A stretch of DNA of 38,224 bases from Phlegmacium glaucopus (lineage: Eukaryota > Basidiomycota > Agaricomycetes > Agaricales > Cortinariaceae), in contig MU130354.1 of the NCBI GenBank assembly GCA_015039465.1, positions 64,152 to 102,375 of the forward strand, in the 5' to 3' direction. The notes under the pieces are model-generated. The model was not told the DNA's origin. It made no database searches and saw nothing but the letters and a program-made list of their open reading frames with translations. The translations under genes and the position numbers were made by a program. Shown piece after piece: positions 1 through 9,043 of this stretch (position 1 is the stretch's first letter; each line of letters starts with the position of its first letter).

Positions 1-179
1 CCATCAAAATCCAAATATGCCAAAAGTACACACTGTCTTACATACCCTAGCACCATGTGGAACAGTGGGCAAATTGCCAATGGGTAGATTGCCCCCCTGA
101 TATATACCTTCTCATGGGCAACTGCCCAGTTTGATACATGATTCTAGCTTACAAGGCTGACTTCACCACAGCACACCAC

Positions 180-690
180 CACCCCCCCCTTCACTAGGGA
201 GGGTTTTTAATTCTCATTGGCGACGACTCGACAACAAAAACACGACAGCAAACAATGATGACCGACAGACAAACGTAAAACCCCCCTCATTGGGGGGTAT
301 TTTATTTTATTATAACTGATGACAACGGTAACTATGGCTAGACAAAAAAAAAAAAGACGTACAAACAACAAATGAACATATGACGACACACACACACACA
401 AATAACAACTCACAGACGACGAACGAACAGACGACAATGCACATATGCATGTATGACAAACAAATGAACAACAACAACAACAATGATGATCAAACAAACA
501 AACAAACAAACAACAACAACAAACAAATGAACAAACAACAACAACAAATAAATGAACAACAACAACAACAAATGAACAACAACAAGGCATAAGCAACCCC
601 TCCTGGTTGGGGAGGGTGGGGAGGTGCTTGACAATGATGGCAACCCCCCTCATCGGGGGGGGGGTAATTTATTTTATTTTAACTAGCAAT
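180..690. repeat. CAA-rich simple sequence with C/G hairpin units
   Basis: Low-complexity DNA dominated by CAA, CGA and ATGA runs. Three short C-run/G-run inverted repeats are embedded in it (about 185-205, 280-298 and 634-664); two are followed at once by a TATTTTATTTTATT-type run. The open frames here encode only N/Q/T or V/C/F runs and are not credible genes. The same unit recurs at 2480-3545 and, inverted, at 26600-27080. Bases 1-180 show nothing I can identify. Confidence 0.75.
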
Positions 691-1104
691 GCCCTATGGT
701 AGCTGTACTAGTGATTGCCAGGGGTTTTCATACCCCCAGGGGTACTGTTACGGCGACTATAAGCTTGCACTCGCATTTGGTGCTGGGCCGGTAGACCAAG
801 TAACTGGGGACTGTTGTACAGTTGCAATCGTATTCAACAAGTAAGACTGAGGACGGCAGGTTCTGAGCAAGCTGTGTAGATTAAGACCGTAGGAATACAG
901 AAGGTCTAAACTAAGGATCGTGGCTATGGGTATGGCTCTTATATACTAGAGGGTCAAGTCAAAGATAAGGAGATGGTCCGTGCGAGGAGTACAAGTCGGT
1001 ACGAGTCAGAGATAAAGGGAACGGAAGCGATAGCTAAGTATAGTACAAGGAGGGTTCAGGGCAAAGGGCAAGTTTGGGGAACAGTGGTGTAAGAAGGGAA
1101 CGAT

Positions 1105-1989
1105 TGTTAAGTTTAAAACAAGGAAGTCACGTCGGAGTTACTCCGGAACGGACGGAACGGAACCGGAACAGTAACCCGGAAAGGATGTTGGCCTCAGCGT
1201 GTGTGCTGTGCCGCCCAGCTCCTAAGGTGTCCTGATTTCGGAACGGAAGAAGAAGTAATAAGATGGAAGACCTCAGTGACTTAGAGGACAAACAAGAGGA
1301 GGAAACTAAGTTGATATTCGAACTAAGGGAAAACATACAAGTTCGAGTACTTTAAATATAAAAGGAATTGCAACCGAAATATAGAATATAAATATAAGTG
1401 CTGCGTTCTGCTCCCGGAAAAGGTCCTGCATTCTTGGGTGAATAATCCATGGCTGGTGTGCTGACTGATAGTGGGAAAGTGATGACAAAGGAATAGTTGT
1501 TATGACGAAGGTGTGGTAAGGTGTTTGGGATATCGTCGGAAGAGTCGGAATGATACGGAGAAGTCTCGGAGTCGGACGTAGGAGGAGTAGAGTCGGAGAC
1601 AAGGGAAAGTACTGCATCAGAAAAAAATAACCTTGGCCTGGCTGGCTCTGGCTGCCCTGGGCTGCCCTGGCCAGCCCTGAACATCTTTGGCTAGGTTTAA
1701 AAATCTGAAAAAAATATAAAAAATCACAGAAATATTTATAGCACCCAATTCCAAAAAAAGTACACAATTACATAAGACAGATGCTGAGATATTAAAGATA
1801 TTAAATCTTTGTTATATTTTTTTCAGATTTTTAAACCTAGCCAAAGATGTTCAGGGCTGGCCAGGGCAGCCCAGGGCAGCCAGAGCCAGCCAGGCCAAGG
1901 TTATTTTTTTCTGATGTGGAACGGAGTACGGACTACCGGAAACGACTCCGTCGGAGTCAGACCAGAGTAACGTGTGACGGAATGTAACA
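1105..1989. mobile_element. Solo LTR family A, copy 1, TSD ACGAT
   Basis: Starts TGTTAAGTTTAAAAC and ends GGAATGTAACA, flanked by ACGAT at 1100-1104 and 1990-1994. A second copy lies at 23798-24352 in the same orientation and aligns along its length. This copy is interrupted by a foldback element at 1615-1916; without it the LTR would be about 580 bp. It is rich in CGG/ACGG motifs, many of which are TGG/CAG/ATGG in the second copy. Confidence 0.85.
1615..1916. mobile_element. Foldback MITE with 105-bp perfect inverted arms
   Basis: The left arm 1615-1719 and the right arm 1812-1916 are exact reverse complements, starting CATCAGAAAAAAATAACC, with a spacer of about 92 bp rich in A/T. The empty site is visible in the paralogous LTR at 23798-24352, where the flanking sequence runs on uninterrupted near 24294. 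The comparison suggests a 2-bp duplication, TG (1613-1614 and 1917-1918). There is no coding capacity. The superfamily is uncertain because a TG dinucleotide target is not diagnostic. Confidence 0.85.
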
Positions 1990-2076
1990 ACGATGAGGGA
2001 AGATGTAATATACAGTGAAGGAAGGGAAAAGAAAAGAGTAGGGGCTATGCGCGTACCAGACATTTATAACAGGTAC

Positions 2077-2500
2077 AGGCCAGGGGTATGCAGGGGTAGG
2101 GGTAGGGGTATGAGGTTTCCCCCAGGGAACCCCTACCCCTCACAGGGGTATGGGGTATGAAGACTTAATGTTTTTGTTTGACATATCTCTCCCATTTGAA
2201 CAAAGTTTTATTGTAAACCAATAATTTCTCTCACAAAAATACATTTTGGCTAATATCTTAACCTTTTAAGCCTATAAATTAAAGGTTGAGGATAATTTGG
2301 TGTCCCAGTATGGCTACATATGTTTGAAAAATTGGCAAGATACAAATTCTAACAGGTATTGAGGATTGTTGAGCTTATAGGATACTCATATACTATTCTA
2401 TAAATGTAAATAACACTTCAATCATATTAATAATTGTATACCCTTGGTACCCCTCATACCCCTCATACCCCAGGGTTACCCCGTCATTCACTAAGCTATA
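2077..2500. repeat. GGGGTA/TACCCC repeat with G-quadruplex motif
   Basis: G-rich terminal sequence (CAGGGGTATG and three further G4 runs at 2083-2108) faces C-rich sequence at 2450-2480 (repeats of ATACCCCTC), with an A/T-rich middle. This gives the shape of a degenerate inverted-repeat element. A related arrangement is at 27183-28300. The four G4 runs fit the canonical G-quadruplex pattern. No TSD was identified, so it may be a decayed MITE or only a repeat. Confidence 0.45.
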
Positions 2501-2784
2501 CCCTCCTTCACAGGGGGGTTTTATTTTTATTTATTCTAATCAATGCCTGCAAGTAACATAATGATAGACAATGACAAGTTTTTTTATTAATAATAAGTAT
2601 ATATTTTGACCCAATCCATCCATTTAATTACCTAGAGTTGATCATTGATCTAATATTAAAGAAAAGGAAATAATATGTATATTGCAAAAGAATCCAATTG
2701 AACCCCACACCCTCAAACCACCTCTTTTTAACTAGATAATAAAATAATAAATAAAATAAAAGTTAACTTAGTAAAGTACTGGAC

Positions 2785-2925
2785 TTGGACTCCAAGCAGA
2801 CTCCACTCAGACTCCACTTGGACTCCACTCAGACTCTGCTTGGAATCTGCTTGGATTGCTTGGCAGATTCCACTCGGATTCTACTTGAACTCTGCTCAGA
2901 TTCCACTCGGATTACTCGGAAGCAT
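2785..2925. repeat. Degenerate 11-bp minisatellite
   Basis: Tandem array with an approximate 11-base period and the unit GACTCCACTCA or variants such as GACTCCACTTG, GATTCCACTCG and AACTCTGCTCA, about 12 copies with substitutions. The phase of Y/R differences is retained, which is why a 68-residue open frame crosses it; I do not regard that as a gene. Confidence 0.65.
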
Positions 2926-2939
2926 GGGGCACTGTAAAG

Positions 2940-3910
2940 TACTGTCTCATCACCACCATCACCACCACCTCTCAATCACCACTTACAACCACAACAACGA
3001 CACAGGAAAAAGATGGATGACAATGGCTAGCAATGACAACAACTGACTAGCAATGATGGCGACAACAACGGCTAGCAATGACAACAACTGACTAGCAATG
3101 ATGGCGACAACGACGACTAGTGATGACAACCACAACCACAACCACAACCACAACTAGCGATGACGACAACGACAATGATGTACCCCCTTGCTAGGGGGTG
3201 GGTTTGTTTTTTATTTATTTTAATTTCATTATATTAACTTTGTTTGATTTCATTAGTCTCGAATGACGATGACACAACTACGACGACCACCCTCACGACC
3301 ACCTCCATGATGCACCACACCCCCTTCACAGGTTTTTTTAAAAAATCCTCTTTGGCTTCAAATAACAATGGCAACCCTCTTGTTAGAGGGGTATTCTATT
3401 TTGTAACTAACTACATCTACACCCAACGACAACATGACAAACAACAACACATGATGAGTGAACAACATCAACAAACAAACAATGACAATGCCAAATGAAG
3501 GAATGATGACAACAACAACAACAATGATGGAGGGTCTCAGTTTTTTAAAAAAAAATTAAATTCAAGTTCACTCTACTAACGACAAACTACAGGTATAACA
3601 ACTACATCAACAACTACGTCAACCACCACCACAACAACTCATCACCACCTCCGCAACGACACCTGCACCAACAACAACAACAGCTCATGTACCAACAACA
3701 ACAATGCATGCACAAACCACAACAATGCATGCACCAACAGCAACAATGCACAAACAGCAACAATGTATGCATGAACAGTGACGATGCATGCACAAACAGC
3801 GACAACATATGCATGAACAGTGATGACACATGCACAAATGGTGACAACACATGCACAAACAGCAATGACACATGCATGAACAACGATGATTTTAGTTGTA
3901 TATGACGATG
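2940..3910. repeat. CAC/ACG/ACA simple sequence with hairpin units
   Basis: Alternating CACCAT, ACAACG, ATGATG and CAACAA tracts, plus a TGCATGCACAAACAGCAA-like tandem region at about 3690-3880 that repeats roughly every 24 bases. Hairpin units occur at about 3182-3198 and 3373-3392, followed by T-rich runs, with decayed ones near 3320 and 3530. The open frames are translations of the microsatellite. Confidence 0.7.
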
Positions 3911-5108
3911 CCCATGAGACAGTATATATCCTTTACAGTAGTATAAGTAGTATATTATGATGTTTAGACTACTATTACTTAGTTGAAATATGATTTTTTT
4001 AACAATTTCCTTACTCTAGTTGTGATTGCTATTAGAATATTACAAGTATAGGGCCCCCTAACTACAGTATTAGCCTAGCCCTATATAGCACATTATAGCC
4101 CCTATATAGCACCTTATAGCACTCCATAGTGCTGTCTAGCGTTGGGCCATTTCCGGATAGCGCTGTCAAGTGTCACAGTAATGCTGTAAACATAAGACCC
4201 TTTACTATGGCAGCTCTATGCCACTGTCCAGTGCTGTCCAGTGCCAGTCAGCTGACCCTGAATTTACTGATGTACCACCTCAATGTCAACTTAGAAGCAC
4301 TGGTAGTGGGGAAGTCTATGTGCCTCAAGTTGACTCAGTAGTTACCCAACTATCAGGCCTACATTGTGCTATCAGAGACTTACAGGGTACTACCAGAAGC
4401 TATGGTATGTTCAGTGCTGGCTACCTGTGTTACTGATAAGGGGACTTGTCTATGCATGTATGCCAGCTACATTGGCAACCTAGCTCTACTGACAATTGTG
4501 GTTTCCCCCTGATTTATGCCAGCTTGTCAACCTGCCCACTGCCAAAAACATGCACTGCTGCTCTCCCAAGTCTTCTCACCTCACCTTCTCTGAGCAACCA
4601 AGGTACTGACATATTGGAATTTACTGAGATACTACTGGAAGATCTCCATTGATTATCAATACAATTCTAAATTCCAGAGGGATGCCTACATGAGATAAAC
4701 AAAGGATAGAGTCAGTGGTATTTGCCAGGTTGGATACCTGTTATATTTCTTTGCCACCTTTTATCTTATGGTGCTACTTTTTATATTGTCTCAACTCTAT
4801 ATAATTTTTGATTTTATTTACTCCACACACTTTTGTTCCAATTACCTTGACTATAAAAACCATGCAACTTAACCATAAAAATAATAAGAAAGTACTTGCC
4901 TTTACTTCAGAGTTCAGATTTCTTTCTTTCTTTTGTCCCCTCTCCCACCATCTCTTGGGAAAGCAGTAGTCTTCAGCATATTATTTCATCTCTATCCTTT
5001 GACAAGGACCCTTGAGGAAATTGGTAACTACATTTTACTCCAGTATATCATAACATTTACTATGGCTTGCCATTGACAAAATAGTCCCTGACCCTTCAAA
5101 GCTGGGGT
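3911..5108. other. Intergenic, no supported gene
   Basis: No open frame here has convincing coding character. Several short frames at 4129-4652 overlap in different phases and look like relic coding sequence, but I could not place them in a family. The stretch 4670-5108 is A/T-rich, has no recognisable motif, and is the 3' side of the NLR gene. Confidence 0.5.
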
Positions 5109-8100
5109 TTACCTCTGCTCATCACTAATGGGCCCATCTTCCTGTTTAATACTCACTATATTTTCAAGTTCCATAGTTGTGAGAGTGGATGGATATTCCA
5201 TGCCAAGCAACTTCTTTCTTATGTCCATGACTTGGATCTGTAGCTTCTCTGCCTCATTCCACCTTCCCTGATTCCAATATGTGTTTGCTAGATTTTCTAT
5301 GCTTCTGAGGATGGATGGATGTCCTGCACTGAGCAGCTTCTTCCTCATGTCCATGATTTGAACCTCTAATTTCTCTGCCTCATTCCACTTTCCCTGATTA
5401 CAGTATATGTTTGCTAGATTTTCCATGCTTGTGAGGGTAGATGGATGTTCTGCACCAAGCATATTCTTGCTCATCTCTAATATTTGAGCCTGCAGTTTCT
5501 CTGCCTCATTCCACCTTCCTTGATTGCAGTATGTGTTTGCTAGAATTCCCATACTTGTGAGGGTATCTGGATGTTCTGCACCAAGCAGCTTCCTTATGTC
5601 CATGACCCAAGCCTGTAGTTTCTCTGCCTCATTCCACCTTCCCCAATTACAATATATGTTTGCTAGATTTTCCATTCTTGTGAGGGTGGATGGATGTTCA
5701 GCACCAAGGAGCTTCTTGCTCATGTCCACAGCCTGAACCTGTAGCTTTTCTGCCTCATTCCACATTCCCTGATTACAGTATGTATTTGCTAAATTTTCCA
5801 TGCTTCTGAGGGTGTCAGGATGTTCTGCACCAAGCAGTTTCTTGCTCATGTCTATCACTTGAGCCTGTAGTTTCTCTGCCTCATTCCACCTTCCCTGATT
5901 GTGGTGTGTATTTGCTAGATTTGCCATGCTTGTGAGGGTGTCAGGATGTTCTGCACCAAGCAGCTTCTTCCTCATATCCATGACTTGAACCTGTAGTTGC
6001 TCTGCCTCATTCCACCTTCCCTGATTCCAGTATGTGTTTGCTATATTTCCCATGCTTCTGAGGGTGTCTGGATGTTCTGCACCAAGCAGCTTGTTGCTCA
6101 TGTCCATGACTTGGACTTGTAGCTTTTCTGCCTCACTCCACCTTCCCTGATTCCAGTATGTGTTTGCTAGATTTCCCATACTTCTGAGGGTATATGGATG
6201 ATCCACACCAAGCAGCTTTATCATCATGTCCATGACTTGAACCTGTAGATGCTCTGCCTCATCCCACCTTCCCTGATTCCAGTATGTGTTTGCTATATTT
6301 GCCATGCTTGTGAGGATAGATGGATGTTCTGCACCAAGCAGCTTCTTCTTCATGGACATAACTTGAACCTGTAATTGTTCTGCTTCATTCCATCTTCCCT
6401 GATTACAGTGTATGTTTGCTATATTTCCCATGCTTCTAAGGGTGTCTGGATGTTCTGCACCAAGCAGCTTCTTCCTCATGTCCAAGACTTGAGCCTCCAG
6501 CTGCTCTGCATTATTCCACCTTCCTTGATTACGGTATGTGCTTGCTAGATTTGCCATGCTTGTGAGGGTGGATAGATGTTCTGCACCAAGCAGCTTCTTC
6601 CTCATGGACATGACTTGGATATCCAGCTGCTCTGCATCATTCCATTCTCCATTCTCTCTCAGTACTAGTGCAAAATTGGTCCATATATCATCATAGTACT
6701 GCCTGATGAGTCCCATTTGGTTTCTATATAACTCATTTGCCTTCATATGTGGAAGAATCAACCGTCGTAATGCATAATCTTGAGTTGCAAATCTCCATGG
6801 AATTGCACATGACAAAATTATTCTTCCTATCTGCCACATTCTTTGCTGCTCAGATTTCAACATTTGCTCCCGACTCCAGCAGTGGACTAAAGGATGAATA
6901 GACAACATTTCAGATGATTGTCCTCCTTTCATCAAGGAGAATGACAGAAGTACACTGATACCTTGCCCAAACATGAATTCATCCCAGTGACCATCATTAT
7001 CTAATGCAAGCAAGGTATGATCTAATGAGTTGATTGCCTGTGGTAGCTTTTTAGCTACCTCACTATCAACAACATATACTCTGGACTCCTCAGCAGCAGA
7101 TTGGAATATGTCTTTAGAAATATTACTATGATGATAGAATGCACATATCTGAAGGATTAGGATTGCAGCCAAGGCTGCTTGTGCATTTCCAGCATCAGAT
7201 TTCCCACTAGCTCTGTTTCTTATTTCTTTAAAAGATAGATCCCAGGTCCCATACACTGTTTGATCATAGTCTGATGCTCCTCTGAATGCAGTATCTGTCA
7301 TAAGAGTCTGACGATGTAAGGAGAACTGTCTCAGATATTTGTTGAGATCACATTTCCCAGCTTCAATATAAGCACCAGCTTGATCAACAGCAAGAGGTAT
7401 ATAGCCAAGTTCTTTGACAATCCCCTTAGCAGCTTGTTGATGCTCAGGTAATGGATTCAAAGATTCCAAACAACTAGACCTGAGAAGCAGAGTTATAGCA
7501 TCTGGCTCCTCCATTTCAGTGATCTCAATTCTGTTCTCAAATGATACAATCCTTCTCATGGATTGGTTTCGACTAGTAATCAGAATATTACCTCTGTTAC
7601 CTGGGGGAATAAACTTGGCCACTACCTCTGGAGAAGGGTCATCAGCATTATCAAACACAATCAACCATTCCTCTTGAATGCAAGATATCCACTGGAGGAC
7701 AGACTGGACTGAGCCATCTACACCAGAAGCTTGTGCAGCAGGAATGGTGGATATACCCTTGAAAGACATTGTAATGCTCTCATGAGAGGAGGCATCAACC
7801 CAGAATATATGTGAAAAACTAGAGCAAGAAATGAATCTAAAATGTTGTTGTGAATGGAAATGTAAAGCTTACCTGTTAGACATTTCTTCTGTGAACTTGA
7901 GACAGATCTGGGTCTTTCCAATCCCTCCCATTCCCCAGAGAAGACCAGAGCGCCTTGACATCAGTTGACTATTATCACGATGAACAAAAATCTTCCAAAG
8001 TTTGTTGAGTACACCTTTACGACCAGTAAAGATTGGGCTGGGGTTTGGTTTTTGAGGTACTGAGATCTTCATCTGCCCTTCACCAGGATTGGTGGGGAGC

Positions 8101-9043
8101 GTATTGACATTATAGTTCTGGGAGATAAAATTATTGCTAAATCATTTATACAGCATACAAGAAATACTTACAATAGTGCTGCCAGCGATGAGTAAATTCT
8201 GGGCATTCGGAAAGAAGCCTGAGCCACAATGAGTCTGTTGATCATCAGGAATAACTGGGAACCGAGGGTATAAACAACTCACAGGGGGATTTTGCTCTGA
8301 TTCCGTAGGTCCCAAGTTGTCTTGCATTATGGCATCAGAGGAGGGGAGCGAAATCCCCCCCAGATGAGCTACAGTGGTAACTGCCAAAGTGGAGACTTGG
8401 GGTTCATGAGCAGCCTAATTAACAACGGTGATTGAGTAATTATGGACATGAGGGGCTAAGTTGAACACTTACCTGAGCAAGATCATTGATCGCGAAGGCA
8501 GAAACTGGGGAGGTGACTTGGAGTTCATGAGCAGTCTAATCGACCACGACGATTGAGTAATTATGGGTGTGATAGGCTAAGTTGATCGCTTACGGGAGTA
8601 AGATCATTGGTCGCCAATGCAAAAACTGGGGCGGAAACCTGGAGTTCATGGGCAGCCTAATCAACAATGATTACGGATGTAATGGGGTAAGTTGAACACT
8701 TACAGCATTGTCAGCTGCTTGAACGTAAGAAAGCTTGGTCTCCAAGGCGGAGACTTGGAGTTCATGGTCAAACTGATCGACGACAATGGCTAAGTAATGA
8801 TGGGTGCGATGGGTGAAGTTGAACACTCACAGTAATGCCATCGGCTTGATTGACTTGGGTGCTTGTAGCTGCAGCACTAGCAGGAACGGATAGGATGTGA
8901 TTAGCGGTGCTCGTTATGATTGTCGATGTCGAAGATGCTGCCTCAGGGCTTGAACCAACAACATTGGTGCTCAGAGACGGGTGTTTCCCCTTGTTGGACT
9001 TGCCAGATTTCTTAAAAAAAAGACGCTTCATATCGCTGAACAT
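5109..9043 (-). CDS. NLR-like receptor: NB-ARC NTPase with C-terminal TPR array
   Basis: Likely intracellular STAND/NLR receptor of about 1201 residues. My spliced model, 5' to 3': 9043-8831, 8772-8704, 8656-8594, 8535-8473, 8414-8172, 8117-7873, 7818-5109; introns 47-58 nt, GT...AG, frame continuous. Residues 1-71 are basic then S/T-rich; 72-136 come from three mini-exons; an FFPNAQ...INYNVN stretch (about 195-221), a style familiar before the NTPase in mushroom NLRs, spans intron 5. P-loop GMGGIGKT at about 279-286; FSHIFWVDASS straight after the last intron; Walker B WLIVFDNADD about 350-359; sensor-like GNILITSRN; GLPL-like LGYIPLAVDQAGAY about 436-449; twelve 42-residue TPR repeats from about 687. 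The start was chosen as the ATG at 9043 because it opens a clean exon; an upstream exon is not excluded. The ligand and any effector domain are unknown. Fungal NLRs with repeat arrays are implicated in non-self recognition; that role here is inference. Confidence 0.85.
5148..6656 (-). repeat. 126-bp tandem repeat array encoding 12 TPR units
   Basis: Each 126-bp unit encodes 42 residues of the TPR_10/TPR_12 (kinesin-light-chain-like) type, consensus NQGRWNEAEKLQ followed by KKLLGAEHP and TL.SM.NLANTY. Units 2-11 differ at few positions, mainly around the start of helix B and the residues before LLGAEHP. Unit 9 has lost one codon (MDIRKLLG, 41 residues). The last unit loses the consensus after about 30 residues. 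The stretch 5101-6530 has no CG dinucleotide that I can find. Confidence 0.9.
8415..8830 (-). repeat. Tandemly duplicated mini-exon/intron units in the NLR gene
   Basis: Introns 8773-8830, 8657-8703, 8536-8593 and 8415-8472 are recognisably one sequence (GTAAGTGTTCAACTTA...GATTAG; 58, 47, 58 and 58 nt). They separate exons 8704-8772 (69 nt), 8594-8656 (63 nt), 8473-8535 (63 nt) and the start of the exon at 8414. Every exon starts with a form of (A/T)AHELQVS and every junction is phase 0. The duplicated unit is therefore exon plus intron, about 121 bp. The encoded 21-23-residue unit is three heptads long. Confidence 0.85.

Larger units (their letters stand above)
746..2071. mobile_element. Solo LTR (outer), TSD GGTAC, carrying nested insertions
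   Basis: The element starts TGTTACGGCGAC and ends TTTATAACA, so it has TG...CA termini, and both sides carry the 5-bp duplication GGTAC (741-745 and 2072-2076). No internal retrotransposon coding sequence is present, so this is a solo LTR. Without the nested element at 1105-1989 and its duplicated target it would be about 436 bp. The flanks (ccccagg before, aggccaggggt after) suggest it landed in the G-rich repeat described at 2077-2500. Superfamily is not determinable from the LTR alone. Confidence 0.75.

Noticed and set aside
207..653. Open frames over the simple-sequence tracts (also 3614-3905 and 26694-27005)
   Set aside because: They are translations of CAA/GTT/CAT microsatellites in several frames on both strands, with single-residue runs and no start context or domain.
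2083..2108. Telomere-like GGGGTA repeats
   Set aside because: Only a few units, facing inverted C-rich copies within an internal dispersed repeat. Basidiomycete telomeres are usually TTAGGG arrays at chromosome ends.
5524..5736. Open frame on the plus strand opposite the TPR array
   Set aside because: Antisense shadow created by the repeat periodicity of the minus-strand gene.
5148..6656. Regular spaced repeats that could suggest a CRISPR array
   Set aside because: The 126-bp units are contiguous, coding, and translate to TPR motifs; there are no unique spacers and the host is a eukaryote.
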